From contig NZ_VEHL01000001.1 of the NCBI RefSeq assembly GCF_007679965.1, forward strand, positions 1,178,001 through 1,242,000: a stretch of 64,000 nt of DNA. The letters are read 5' to 3'. Every line of letters starts with the position of its first letter. Position 1 is the first letter of the stretch. Source of the stretch: Bordetella genomosp. 13 (GTDB taxonomy: Bacteria > Pseudomonadota > Gammaproteobacteria > Burkholderiales > Burkholderiaceae_B). Below the pieces are notes generated by a model that saw nothing but the letters and a program-made list of their open reading frames with translations, was not told where the DNA came from and did no database searches. This document shows positions 1-8,771 of this stretch, piece by piece. A program made the position numbers and the translations under genes.

Positions 1-368
1 ACGGCGTGGCCTTCGTGGACCAGTACCGGCAGGAGCGCCTGGCCGATCCCGCCCTGATGCGGTTCATCGCGCGCATCGAGGCGCGCGTCGACGACGAGAT
101 CGAAGCCATGGGGCCGGCGTTCCGCCACGCGGCCGTGGTCACGATCCGCACGCGCGACGGCCGCGAGCTGACCCATCGCATCCTGAACCGGCGCGGCAGC
201 CCCGAGAACCCCATCTCCGCCGACGACGTGGAATTCAAGTTCCGCAACGTGGTGGGCTCCTGCCTGGCGGCCGCCGACATCGACCGCGTGGTGCAGCTGT
301 GCGCCCAGGCGGACGCGCTGGACTCGCTGGACGAACTGATCGGCATCCTGGCCCGGCCGCGCGCCTGA
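1..368 (+). CDS. MmgE/PrpD family protein, C-terminal fragment cut by the window edge
   Basis: The reading frame is open from the first complete codon (position 3) to the TGA at 366-368, so the gene begins before the window; a GTG at position 6 is unlikely to be the true start. The 120 visible residues resemble the C-terminal domain of MmgE/PrpD proteins: an A-x-V-T-I-R-T-x-D-G strand, then G-S-P-E-N-P-I-S, then a helix with V-E-F-K-F. The family includes 2-methylcitrate dehydratase, cis-aconitate decarboxylase and epimerases, so the substrate cannot be named. A second, complete family member starts 48 nt downstream, suggesting a paired operon. Confidence 0.85.
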   Translation, partial: GVAFVDQYRQERLADPALMRFIARIEARVDDEIEAMGPAFRHAAVVTIRTRDGRELTHRILNRRGSPENPISADDVEFKFRNVVGSCLAAADIDRVVQLCAQADALDSLDELIGILARPRA

Positions 369-416
369 TCGCGCCTACTCCTTTCATCGACTTTCACACC
401 ACGAACCGCATTCACC

Positions 417-1775
417 ATGGCAAACAAGACGCTCGCTGAACAACTCGCCCAACACTTCGCCGGCTTCGGCTACGACCGGCTGACCGATGACAACCGCAAC
501 GCCGTCAAGCGGCTGCTGCTGGACTACCTGGGGGTGGCCGTGGCCGGCAGCCAGACCGGCAGCGGCAAGGTCGCGCGCCAGTACGCCGGCTCGATGGGCG
601 GCCACGCCCAGGCCACGCTGATCGGCGACGGCGCGCGCGTGCCGGCCATGCAGGCCGCGTTCGCCAACGCCATCTCCTCGCACAGCGTCGAGCTGGACGA
701 CATCGACGTGCTGGCGCTGTTCCACTTCAGCCCGCCGGTCTATTCGGCCGCGCTGGCCACGGCCGAGCAGGTGTCGGCCGGCGGCCGCGAACTGCTGGCC
801 GCGCTGGCGGCGGGCTGCGAGATGATGGAGCGCCTGAGCCGCGCCGCCAACAACTCGCTGCGCAACCGCGGCTATCACACCACGCCGACCTGCGGCGTGT
901 TCGGCGCGGCCATCGCGTCCGCGCAACTGCTGAAGCTGTCGGAAGAGCAGATCGTCTCGGCGCTGGGCCTGACCGGCGCGCAGGCCGGCGGCCTGATGGA
1001 AATGTACGGCCCGTCGATGCAGAAGCGCTTCAATCCGGGCCCGGCCTCGCGCAGCGGCATCACGGCCGCCGCCATGGCGCAGCTGGGCTTCACCGGCGCG
1101 GCGACCATCTTCGACGGCGAGCGCGGCTTCCTGGCGGCCTTCACCGACGCCAACCAGCCCGAGCAGCTGGTGGCCGACCTGGACAAGCCGTACAGGCTGG
1201 ACATCGAGTTCAAGCCTTATTCGTGCGCGCGCCCCATCCACAACGCCATCGACTGCGCGCTCGAGATCCGCCGCAAGCATGCGCCCGACCTGTCGCGCAT
1301 CAAGCGCATCCAGATGGAGCGCCATCCCGACTGGGCCCTGTACCACCAGAACGCGCACCCCAGCACGTATCACGAGGCGCAGGTCAGTCTGCCGTACTCG
1401 GTGGCGGTGGCGCTGACCGACGGGCAGGCGCTGTTCGCGCAGTACAACAACGCGCGCCTTTCGGAACCCATGCTGCTGCGCCTGTCCGAGATGGTGCAGA
1501 TCAGCGTGGACGACAGCCTGCCGCGCGGCGTGTCGTGCCGCATGATCATGGAGATGGAAGACGGTACGCGCCACGTGTCGCAGGTGGACTATCCCAAGGG
1601 TTCGATCCAGAACTCCATGTCGGATGCCGAGCTGCGCGCCAAGTTCGACAGCCTGGCCATCCCGGTGCTGGGCGAGTCGCGCGCCGCCGAGGCCGCGGCC
1701 ATGGTGGCCGGCATCGAGGATTGCCGCGACGTCGGCGAACTGATGCGCCTGTTGGCGCCCGCGGGCGCGCGATGA
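417..1775 (+). CDS. MmgE/PrpD family protein (putative dehydratase/decarboxylase/epimerase)
   Basis: This is a complete 452-residue protein, the usual family length. The all-helical N-terminal domain (about 1-270) carries L-L-D-Y-L-G-V-A-V-A-G-S, the H-S-V-E-L-D-D region and the G-L-M-E-M-Y-G-P-S-M-Q-K-R-F-N-P-G segment, where the family places active-site basic residues. The alpha/beta C-terminal domain ends near 445. The family acts on citrate-like di- and tricarboxylates (PrpD, IRG1/CAD, iminodisuccinate epimerase); which reaction applies here cannot be read from sequence. Its stop overlaps the start of the next gene in an ATGA, so the two are translationally coupled. Start is the ATG at 417; the ribosome binding site is weak. 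Confidence 0.9.
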   Translation: MANKTLAEQLAQHFAGFGYDRLTDDNRNAVKRLLLDYLGVAVAGSQTGSGKVARQYAGSMGGHAQATLIGDGARVPAMQAAFANAISSHSVELDDIDVLALFHFSPPVYSAALATAEQVSAGGRELLAALAAGCEMMERLSRAANNSLRNRGYHTTPTCGVFGAAIASAQLLKLSEEQIVSALGLTGAQAGGLMEMYGPSMQKRFNPGPASRSGITAAAMAQLGFTGAATIFDGERGFLAAFTDANQPEQLVADLDKPYRLDIEFKPYSCARPIHNAIDCALEIRRKHAPDLSRIKRIQMERHPDWALYHQNAHPSTYHEAQVSLPYSVAVALTDGQALFAQYNNARLSEPMLLRLSEMVQISVDDSLPRGVSCRMIMEMEDGTRHVSQVDYPKGSIQNSMSDAELRAKFDSLAIPVLGESRAAEAAAMVAGIEDCRDVGELMRLLAPAGAR

Positions 1776-2605
1776 GCGAGGCCGTCCGTCCGCGCGCCGC
1801 GGCGCAGCCGGCATTGCCGTGCTACGAGGTGCTGGCCCTGAAGTACGCCACGCGCGCGGCCCGGCGGCCGGCCAATTTCGTGGGCGGCGATGCGCACGAC
1901 GCGCCGATGCCGCTGGACTACTACGTGTGGGTGATCCGCGATGCCGACCGGCTGCTGCTGGTCGACACCGGCTTCGGCCAGGACATGGCCGACAAACGCC
2001 ACCGCACGCTGCTGCGCACGCCGGCGCAGGCCCTGGAGCTGCTGGGCATCGCGCCGCGCGACGTGCGCGAGATCGTCATCACTCACCTGCACAACGACCA
2101 CGTGGGCACCTTCGATGCGTGGCCGCAGGCGCGATTTCACCTGCAGGATGCCGAGATGGACTTCGCGACCGGCCGCCACATGTGCTGCGAGCTGAACCGC
2201 CGCGCCTACGAACCCGACCACGTGGCCGGCATGATCCGGCTGGCCTACCAGGACCGCGTGGTGTTCCACGACGGCGACGCCGACATCGCGCCCGGCATCA
2301 GCGTGCACCGCATCGGCGGCCATACCGCCGGATTGCAGGCCGTGCGGGTGCATACTGCGCGGGGCTGGGTGGTGCTGGCGTCCGACGCCAGCCACTTCTA
2401 CGAACATTTCGAGCGGGAGCGCTGTTTCCCGCTCGTGTTCCATCTGGGCGACGTATTCCAGGGATACGCGCGCCTGCAGGCGCTGGCCGACTCGGCCGCG
2501 CACGTGATCCCCGGACACGATCCGGCGGTGATGGAGCGTTACCCGCCGCCCGCGCCGGCGCTGGCCGGCATCGCGGCGCGCCTGGACGTACCCCCCACGC
2601 AGTAG
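1772..2605 (+). CDS. MBL-fold metallo-hydrolase (N-acyl homoserine lactonase-like)
   Basis: A 277-residue metallo-beta-lactamase-fold protein. The zinc motif T-H-L-H-N-D-H-V-G lies near residue 109, further ligands are H in I-G-G-H-T-A-G, D in L-A-S-D-A-S-H, and H in V-I-P-G-H-D near the C-terminus. The arrangement matches the AttM/AhlD-like branch, which hydrolyses lactones or esters. No signal peptide is visible, so it is probably cytoplasmic. The ATG overlaps the preceding stop by one base set (ATGA), which fixes the start. In this operon it most likely hydrolyses a lactone or thioester intermediate rather than a quorum signal; that is inference from neighbours. Confidence 0.85.
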   Translation: MSEAVRPRAAAQPALPCYEVLALKYATRAARRPANFVGGDAHDAPMPLDYYVWVIRDADRLLLVDTGFGQDMADKRHRTLLRTPAQALELLGIAPRDVREIVITHLHNDHVGTFDAWPQARFHLQDAEMDFATGRHMCCELNRRAYEPDHVAGMIRLAYQDRVVFHDGDADIAPGISVHRIGGHTAGLQAVRVHTARGWVVLASDASHFYEHFERERCFPLVFHLGDVFQGYARLQALADSAAHVIPGHDPAVMERYPPPAPALAGIAARLDVPPTQ

Positions 2606-2663
2606 CCCGAGGCGAGTGTCGCAAGAAGCACCGACCCATAAGAACTATCTGGAGGAACTGACC

Positions 2664-3674
2664 ATGTTGCCGCGCAAGACCCCGCATTCATTCCCTTTGC
2701 CTTCCCTGCGCCGCCGCGCGCTGTGCGCGCTGGCCCTGGCCGCCGCCGTCGCCGGCGCGCCGGCCTGGGGCGCCGAGCGCTACCCGTCCAAGCCCGTGCA
2801 CCTGGTGGTGGGCTTTCCGCCGGGCGGCTCCAACGACATCGTGGCGCGCATCCTGGCGCCCAAGCTGGGCGAGATCCTGGGCGTGTCGGTGGTGGTGGAC
2901 AACCGCCCCGGCGCCAACGCCACCATCGGCACCGAGTACACCGTGCGCGCCGCGCCGGACGGCTACACCATCACGCTGGGCAGCGCCAGTCCGCTGGCGA
3001 TCAGCCCGCACACCTATCCCAAGCTGCCGTACGACCCGTTGAAGGACCTGGCCGGCATCACCACCGTGGCGGCCACGCCCGAACTGCTGGCCATCAATCC
3101 CAAGGTGCCGGCCAAGACGCTGCAGGAGCTGGTGGCGCTGTCCAAGACGCGCGACATCACGCTGGCCTCGGCGGGCAACGGCGGCTTGCCGCACCTGGCC
3201 ATCGAGCTGCTGAAGTCCGAGTCCAAGGGCCGCATCGTGCACGTGCCCTACAAGGGCGCGGGCCCGGGCATGACCGACGCCGTGGGCGGCCACGTCGACG
3301 GCATCATCGTGGACCTGCCGGCGCTGTACACGATGGTGACGGACGGCAAGCTGCGCGCCATCGCCGTCACCAACGACCACCGCGCCACTGTGATGCCCGA
3401 CGTGCCGACCTCCGCCGAGGGCGGCCTGCCGTCGGTGCTGGCCTTCAACTGGTTCGCCGTCATGGCGCCGAAGGATACGCCGCGTCCCATCATCGATACG
3501 TTGCATGCCGCGTTGCTGAAGACGGTGCAGTCGCCCGACGTGAAGGCCTCGCTGGCCAAGCTGGGCATCGAACCCTTCACGCAGCCCACGCCCGCGGCCT
3601 TCGACGAATTCATGAAGTCGGAATCGGTGCGCTGGGGCAAGGTGGCCAAGGAGTCGGGCGCGGTGGCCGACTGA
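2664..3674 (+). CDS. Bug/TctC-family tripartite tricarboxylate transporter receptor
   Basis: A 336-residue periplasmic solute receptor. The N-terminus is a signal peptide (basic start, then an Ala/Leu-rich core, cleavage near A-P-A-W-G-A). The mature part opens with Y-P-S-K-P-V-H-L-V-V-G-F-P-P-G-G and has V-V-V-D-N-R-P-G-A-N, both family signatures. A ribosome site GGAGGA at 2651 selects the ATG at 2664. Bug proteins bind carboxylic acids and related small organic anions. No TctA/TctB membrane genes are in the window, so transport would need partners elsewhere or the protein may act as a sensor. It sits within the PrpD/MBL/SDR operon, implying a matching substrate. Confidence 0.93.
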   Translation: MLPRKTPHSFPLPSLRRRALCALALAAAVAGAPAWGAERYPSKPVHLVVGFPPGGSNDIVARILAPKLGEILGVSVVVDNRPGANATIGTEYTVRAAPDGYTITLGSASPLAISPHTYPKLPYDPLKDLAGITTVAATPELLAINPKVPAKTLQELVALSKTRDITLASAGNGGLPHLAIELLKSESKGRIVHVPYKGAGPGMTDAVGGHVDGIIVDLPALYTMVTDGKLRAIAVTNDHRATVMPDVPTSAEGGLPSVLAFNWFAVMAPKDTPRPIIDTLHAALLKTVQSPDVKASLAKLGIEPFTQPTPAAFDEFMKSESVRWGKVAKESGAVAD

Positions 3675-3688
3675 ACGCGGGAGAATCC

Positions 3689-4540
3689 ATGGGCAAGCAT
3701 GCAGTCGTGACGGGCGCGGCGTCGGGCATCGGCGCCGATTGCTGCCGGGACCTGATCGCGCGCGGCTGGACGGTCTACGGCATGGACCTGTCCGGCGACG
3801 GCCTGCGGGATGTGGCCGATGGCGCGCCCGCCGGCCGCTTCGTCCCGCTGGTCTGCGACGTGTCGGACAGCGGGTCGGTGGCGCGGGCGTTCGAGGACGT
3901 GGCCCGGCGCACGCCGCGGCTGGATGCGTTGGTGTGCTCGGCGGGCATCTTCCGCACCGGTCCGCTGCTGGAGATGGACGAGCGGGATTTCGACGCGCTG
4001 TTCGCGATCAACACCAAGGGCGCGTGGCTGGCGGCGCGCGCGGCGTTGCCGCTGTTGGCCAATGCGGCCACGGCGCAGAGCGCGGTCAGCGCGGCGGATG
4101 CGGCGGGGAAGAGCGATGCAGCCCACGCCGCGGATGCGGCGGACGACGCCTTTGCAGCCGACGGCGCGCCGTCGGCCCGCATCGTATTCGTCGCCTCCAT
4201 CGCGGCCCTGCGCCCCAAGGTGGGCGGCGGCGCGTATGCCGCGTCGAAGGTGGCGCTGACCCAGCTGACGCGCGTGCTGGCCGTGGAGCTGGCCGCCCAG
4301 GGCATCCTGGTCAACGCAGTGGCGCCCGCTACCGTGGACACGCCGATGACGCAGAAGCTGGCGGCCGACGCCGCGCACAACAGCTATCGCGTCTCGGGCC
4401 AGTCGCCCATTGGCCGCGTCGCGCGGCCCGCCGACGTCACGTCGGTGATCCGCTTCCTGCTGAGCGAGGACGCGGGCTACGTCACGGGCGCGATCCTGCC
4501 CGTGGACGGCGGCACGTCGGCCGCTTTCCAGCCCAGGTAG
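3689..4540 (+). CDS. SDR family NAD(P)-dependent oxidoreductase with an Ala/Asp-rich insertion
   Basis: A 283-residue classical short-chain dehydrogenase. The cofactor motif T-G-A-A-S-G-I-G is at residues 8-15, D33 favours NAD, and the catalytic set is S170, Y183 and K187 (Y-A-A-S-K). The C-terminus has the usual P-V-D-G-G-T-S. Unlike typical 250-residue members, residues about 126-160 form a low-complexity stretch of Ala, Asp and Ser between helix 4 and strand 5, adding some 30 residues. The gene starts 14 nt after the Bug receptor, so it closes the first operon. It probably oxidises a hydroxy intermediate of the same pathway; the substrate is unknown. Confidence 0.88.
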   Translation: MGKHAVVTGAASGIGADCCRDLIARGWTVYGMDLSGDGLRDVADGAPAGRFVPLVCDVSDSGSVARAFEDVARRTPRLDALVCSAGIFRTGPLLEMDERDFDALFAINTKGAWLAARAALPLLANAATAQSAVSAADAAGKSDAAHAADAADDAFAADGAPSARIVFVASIAALRPKVGGGAYAASKVALTQLTRVLAVELAAQGILVNAVAPATVDTPMTQKLAADAAHNSYRVSGQSPIGRVARPADVTSVIRFLLSEDAGYVTGAILPVDGGTSAAFQPR

Positions 4541-4572
4541 CCAGGCCACGGACGCTGATCGGCGCTGAAGCG

Positions 4573-4590
4573 TCAATTCGGCCAAATTGA
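4573..4590. promoter_or_regulatory. AT-rich promoter region with a short dyad before the flavoenzyme gene
   Basis: The 187-base gap 4541-4727 is clearly AT-richer than the flanks. It has a small inverted repeat, TCAATT-N6-AATTGA, at 4573-4590. This suggests a separate promoter for the second half of the catabolic locus. No regulator is encoded next to it, so the binding protein is not known. Confidence 0.35.
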
Positions 4591-4727
4591 TGATTTAGAT
4601 TCACCAGTATTTTGATTTTGATGTGATTGATAGAGAAAACCTCAGTAATTAGACTCCACTCCATCAAAACGAGCATCGCGGCCGGCCCGGGCTTTCCGGC
4701 TCGAACACCGCCAAAAGGAGACGCTTC

Positions 4728-6731
4728 ATGTTGCTGGAACAACCGGGGCAGATAGGCCGCCTGCGCCTGAAGAACCGCGTGGTCATGGCGCCGATGGGCA
4801 CCAACTACAGCACCACCGACGGCCTGTCGACCGAGCGCGACAAGCGCTACTACGAAGAGCGGGCGCGCGGCGGCGTGGCCATGATCATGACCGAGGCCAT
4901 GGTGGTCACCGAGCAGGCGCGGCCGCACCACAACTCGCTGTGCTGCTATCACGACCGCTTCATTCCCGGCCTGGCCAGCATCGTCGAGGCCATCAAGCGG
5001 CACGACTGCCACGTGTTCGCGCAGTTGAACCACCGCGGCGGCCTGCTGCGCCGCTCGGTGCTGAACATGGAACCCGTCGGCCCCTCGCCGTGGGTCAATC
5101 CCAACACCGGCGACAAGGTGCGCGCGCTGTCGGCCGCCGAGATCGTCGAGATCCAGCACCTGTTCGTCGCCGCCGCGCGCCGGCTGTGGCTCGCGGGCTA
5201 TGACGGCGTGGAGATCCATGCCGCCAACGGCTATCTGTTCCAGCAGTTCTTCAGCCCGCGCATCAACAAGCGCACGGACGCCTATGGCGGCACGCTGCAC
5301 AACCGCATGCGCTTCCTGCTGGAGACCATCGACCGCATGCGCCAGGCCCTGCCGGACATGTGCCTGGCGGTGCGGCTGAGCGCCAGCGAATTCGCCGAGG
5401 GTGGCTACACGCCGGACGAGATCATCGCGCTGGCCCAGGCGGTGCAGCATGCCGGCGCGGACGCCATCGACCTGTCCGGCGGCAGTAACGAGAGCCCGCA
5501 GCTGTCCAAGTTCTGTATCCAGCCGCCCTCGTTTCCGCGCGCCTGCCTGGCGGACGTGGCGCGGCCCATCAAGCAGGCCGTGGGCATTCCGGTGTTCGTG
5601 GCCGGGCGCATGGTCGAGCCGGCCGACGCCGAGCACCTGCTGGCCTCGGGCGCGGCCGACTTCGCGTCCATCGGCCGCGCGCTGTATGCCGATCCGCACT
5701 GGTGCCTGAAGGCCTTCGGCAAGGTGCGCGCGCCCATACGGCAGTGCATCGCGTGCAACGTCTGCTTCGAGCGCCTGACGCAGGAGAAGGACGTGTCCTG
5801 TGTGCAGAACCCGATGATAGGCACCGAGTTCGAGGCGCTGGAATATGCCGAGCCCCAGCTGTACGCGCCGACCGCCGCGCCGCGCCGCCGCGTGCTGGTG
5901 CTGGGCGCCGGCGTGGCCGGCGTGGAGGCCGCGCGGGTGCTGAAGGGACGCGGGCACGATGTCGAGATCTGGGAGAAGCGCGAGCGGCCCGGCGGACAGG
6001 TGCCGCTGGCCGTGGCCTCGCCCGACAAGACCGAGGTCGAGCCCGTCTGGACCTACCGGTGGCAGACCCTGCAAGAGCTGGGCGTGCCCGTGCGCACCGG
6101 CGTGGATGCCGATGCCGATCGCATCCGCGCGCATGCGCCGGATGCCGTGATCGTGGCCACCGGCGCGCAGCCGGCGCGGCCGCCGCTGGACCTGGCGGCG
6201 CTGGACCCGGGCGTGCGCGTGCTGCATGCGTGGGACGTGCTGGCCGAGCTGGACACGCTGCCCGCGGGGCTGCGCGTGACCATCGTCGGCGGCGGCATGG
6301 TGGGCGCGGAGACGGCCGATGCGTTGCGGGTGCGCGGCGTGGCCGTGACCGTGCTGGAGCTGCAGCCGGGCATCGCCAATGGCATGGCGCGCAACAACCG
6401 CTATGAGCTGGTGGAACGCCTTGCGGCCGACGGGATCCGCATGCTGACCAACTGCCGCATCGTCGGCGTACGCGGCAGGCACCTCGACATCCAGATGCCC
6501 GATCAGGACGTGCAGGCGCTGGACGTCGGCGACTGGCTGGTGTTCGCCACCGGTCCGCGGCCCGCGCTGGACGTGCTGGCGGCCGTCCAGGCCACCGGCA
6601 TTCCGTACGAGCGCGTCGGCGATTGCAGCAAGCCCGGCGACTTCCTGGCCGCCATCCGCGACGGCTGGATGGCCGCGTTGGCGCAGGAGCAGCACCGGCC
6701 GGTCAGCGCGCCGGCCGGCTGCGCGCAGTGA
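4728..6731 (+). CDS. NADH:flavin oxidoreductase, OYE/2,4-dienoyl-CoA reductase family with 4Fe-4S site
   Basis: A 667-residue flavoenzyme of the trimethylamine dehydrogenase/FadH class. The N-terminal FMN-binding TIM barrel covers about 5-335. A 4Fe-4S cluster follows, with cysteines at 340, 343, 346 and 358 (C-I-A-C-N-V-C then C after 11). The C-terminal half has two dinucleotide folds: V-L-G-A-G-V-A-G near 391 for FAD and T-I-V-G-G-G-M-V-G near 522 for NAD(P)H. Such enzymes reduce activated C=C bonds (dienoyl-CoA, enoates) or demethylate amines. AAAGGAG at 4712 supports the ATG at 4728. A Bug receptor and an ICL-family lyase follow, so reduction of an unsaturated carboxylate is a reasonable guess. 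Confidence 0.9.
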   Translation: MLLEQPGQIGRLRLKNRVVMAPMGTNYSTTDGLSTERDKRYYEERARGGVAMIMTEAMVVTEQARPHHNSLCCYHDRFIPGLASIVEAIKRHDCHVFAQLNHRGGLLRRSVLNMEPVGPSPWVNPNTGDKVRALSAAEIVEIQHLFVAAARRLWLAGYDGVEIHAANGYLFQQFFSPRINKRTDAYGGTLHNRMRFLLETIDRMRQALPDMCLAVRLSASEFAEGGYTPDEIIALAQAVQHAGADAIDLSGGSNESPQLSKFCIQPPSFPRACLADVARPIKQAVGIPVFVAGRMVEPADAEHLLASGAADFASIGRALYADPHWCLKAFGKVRAPIRQCIACNVCFERLTQEKDVSCVQNPMIGTEFEALEYAEPQLYAPTAAPRRRVLVLGAGVAGVEAARVLKGRGHDVEIWEKRERPGGQVPLAVASPDKTEVEPVWTYRWQTLQELGVPVRTGVDADADRIRAHAPDAVIVATGAQPARPPLDLAALDPGVRVLHAWDVLAELDTLPAGLRVTIVGGGMVGAETADALRVRGVAVTVLELQPGIANGMARNNRYELVERLAADGIRMLTNCRIVGVRGRHLDIQMPDQDVQALDVGDWLVFATGPRPALDVLAAVQATGIPYERVGDCSKPGDFLAAIRDGWMAALAQEQHRPVSAPAGCAQ

Positions 6732-6811
6732 GGTCCGGCGGCAGTCCCGCCGCAACAGAACGCACGCGGGCCCATGCCGCCCGCGCACCATCCCCTAGGA
6801 GACTCCCGATC

Positions 6812-7777
6812 ATGAAAGCTTCCCTTGCCTTGCTCGCCAGCCTGCTGGCCGCCTCGGTGCTGCAGCCCGCCGCCGCGGCGCAGGACTATCCCAACCGGCC
6901 CATCCGCGTCGTCGTGGCCTTTCCGGCGGGCGGCAGCGCCGACATCGTGGCGCGCATCGTCACGCAGAAAGTGTCGCAGACCTCGGGCTACAACTTCGTG
7001 GTGGACAACCGGCCCGGCGCGGGCGGCAACCTGGCGTTCGATACCGTGGCCACGGCCGCGCCGGATGGCTATACGCTGCTGTTCAGCACGCCGGGCATCG
7101 CGATCAATCCGAGCCTGTACCGCAAGGTCGAATACAAGCTGTCCGACTTCAAGGCGGTGTCCCTGATCGGCGAGGCGCCGCTGGTGCTGCTGGCGCGTCC
7201 GCAGCTGGGCATCAAGACCATCGACCAGCTGGTGCAGGCCAGCAAGAAATCGCCCGACGCGATCCGCTTCGCCAGCTCGGGCAACGGCAGTTCGTCGCAC
7301 CTGGCCACCGAGGTGCTGCGCTCGATGACCGGACTGCAATACCTGCACGTGCCGTACAAGGGCGGGGGCGCCGCGATGACCGACGTGGTGGGCCAGCGGC
7401 TGGACATCACCATGCAGCCCATTTCGGAAAGCCTGCCCTTCATCCGCGACGGCAAGCTGCTGGCGCTGGGCCAGACGGGCCGCGAGCGCTCGCCCATCGC
7501 CCCGGACATCCCCACCATCGCCGAGGGCGGGGTGAAGGACTATGCCGTGACGACCTGGTACATGCTGCTGGGACCAGCCAAGCTGCCGCAGCAGACGGTC
7601 GCGACGCTGGCGCAGAAATTCGACGATGCGCTGCGCGATCCCGAGCTGCGGGAGAAGCTCAAATCGGTGGGGGTCAGTATCATAGGCTATGGACCTGACC
7701 GCACTGGCGCGTTCCTCGACAGCGAGGCCGCCCGCTGGGCGCAGGCCATCAAGGCGTCGGGGACACGTATCGAATAG
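6812..7777 (+). CDS. Bug/TctC-family tripartite tricarboxylate transporter receptor
   Basis: A 321-residue receptor with a clear signal peptide (M-K-A-S-L-A-L-L-A-S-L-L, cleavage after A-A-A-A) and the family landmarks Y-P-N-R-P-I-R-V-V-V-A-F-P-A-G-G and V-V-D-N-R-P-G-A-G-G-N. It is expected in the periplasm, clamping a small carboxylate between two lobes. The start is the ATG at 6812, after AGGAG around 6797; longer in-frame starts would bury the signal peptide. It lies 80 nt after the flavoenzyme and 70 nt before the lyase, probably in one transcript. It is distinct in sequence from the Bug receptor at 2664, so the two may bind different ligands. Confidence 0.93.
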   Translation: MKASLALLASLLAASVLQPAAAAQDYPNRPIRVVVAFPAGGSADIVARIVTQKVSQTSGYNFVVDNRPGAGGNLAFDTVATAAPDGYTLLFSTPGIAINPSLYRKVEYKLSDFKAVSLIGEAPLVLLARPQLGIKTIDQLVQASKKSPDAIRFASSGNGSSSHLATEVLRSMTGLQYLHVPYKGGGAAMTDVVGQRLDITMQPISESLPFIRDGKLLALGQTGRERSPIAPDIPTIAEGGVKDYAVTTWYMLLGPAKLPQQTVATLAQKFDDALRDPELREKLKSVGVSIIGYGPDRTGAFLDSEAARWAQAIKASGTRIE

Positions 7778-7847
7778 CCCGCCGCGCGCGGGTCCCTGCG
7801 GGCCGCGCCGGCCCAGCGGATAGACCTTTTCCAGGAGAACAACGGCA

Positions 7848-8717
7848 ATGAGCACGTCGACGAAACGGGTACTGCGCGATCGCATCGTGCAGCGCAATGG
7901 CATGGTGGTGGCGGGTGCGTTCAATGCGATGAGCGCGAAGGTGGTGGCGGACCAGGGCTTCGAGGCGGTCTACCTGACCGGCGCGGGCCTGACCAACATG
8001 CACTACGGCGCGCCCGACCTGGGCATCATCGGGCTGCGCGACGTGGCCGACGCCACCTCGCGCATCCGCGACGCGGTGGACCTGCCGCTGCTGGTGGACG
8101 CGGACACGGGCTTCGGCAACGCCGTGAACGTGTGGCACACGGTGCGCACGCTGGAACGCGCGGGCGCGGACGCGATCCAGCTCGAGGACCAGATCTTTCC
8201 CAAGCGCTGCGGGCACTTCGCGGGCAAGGACGTGGCGCCGCTGGAAGAGATGCTGTCGAAGATCAAGGCTGCGGCCGATGCGCGCCGCGACGACGACTTC
8301 ATCATCATCGCGCGCACCGACGCGCGCGCCGTGCACGGCTTCGAGGCGGCGGTCGAGCGGGCCCGCAAGTTCGCGGAAGCGGGCGCCGACGTGCTGTTCG
8401 TCGAGGCCATGATCAACGAGGAAGAGATCCGCAAGGTGCCCGAGCTGTTGCCCCAGCCGCAGCTGATCAACATCGTGGTGGGCGGCAAGACCCCGGCGCA
8501 GACGGCCGAGGCGCTGGGCAAGCAGGGCTACAGCCTGGTGCTGTACGCCAACGCGGCGCTGCAGGGCGCCGTGCTGGGCATGCAGCGCGCCCTGTCCACG
8601 CTGCGCCGCGACGGCAAGCTCGACGAGGATCCGACCCTGCTGGCGCCGTTCAACGAGCGCCAGCGCCTGGTGGACAAGCCGCTGTACGACGAGCTGGAGC
8701 AGCGCTACAAGGAGTGA
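7848..8717 (+). CDS. Isocitrate lyase/PEP mutase family protein (2-methylisocitrate or dimethylmalate lyase-like)
   Basis: A 289-residue TIM-barrel lyase. Visible signatures are V-D-A-D-T-G-F-G-N (metal and substrate), Q-L-E-D-Q, and P-K-R-C-G-H with the catalytic cysteine. The K-R-C-G-H loop places it with C-C bond lyases (PrpB, dimethylmalate lyase, oxaloacetate decarboxylase-type) rather than with phosphonate mutases. These cleave 2-hydroxy or 2-methyl di/tricarboxylates to pyruvate or a keto acid plus a shorter acid. AGGAG at 7833 selects the ATG at 7848. Together with two MmgE/PrpD proteins and an enoate-reductase-like flavoenzyme it suggests breakdown of a methylated or unsaturated carboxylate. 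It converges on argC with a 54-nt gap. Confidence 0.88.
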   Translation: MSTSTKRVLRDRIVQRNGMVVAGAFNAMSAKVVADQGFEAVYLTGAGLTNMHYGAPDLGIIGLRDVADATSRIRDAVDLPLLVDADTGFGNAVNVWHTVRTLERAGADAIQLEDQIFPKRCGHFAGKDVAPLEEMLSKIKAAADARRDDDFIIIARTDARAVHGFEAAVERARKFAEAGADVLFVEAMINEEEIRKVPELLPQPQLINIVVGGKTPAQTAEALGKQGYSLVLYANAALQGAVLGMQRALSTLRRDGKLDEDPTLLAPFNERQRLVDKPLYDELEQRYKE

Positions 8718-8771
8718 GGCGTCGGCGCGCCAGCCATTGAAGGCGGGTGCGCCGCAAACGAGGGTGCTAGG

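Noticed and set aside
384..1814. Long open frame on the minus strand opposite the PrpD gene
   Set aside because: It is the GC-rich antisense shadow of a well-supported gene, with a composition dominated by Arg, Ala, Gly and His and no family features.
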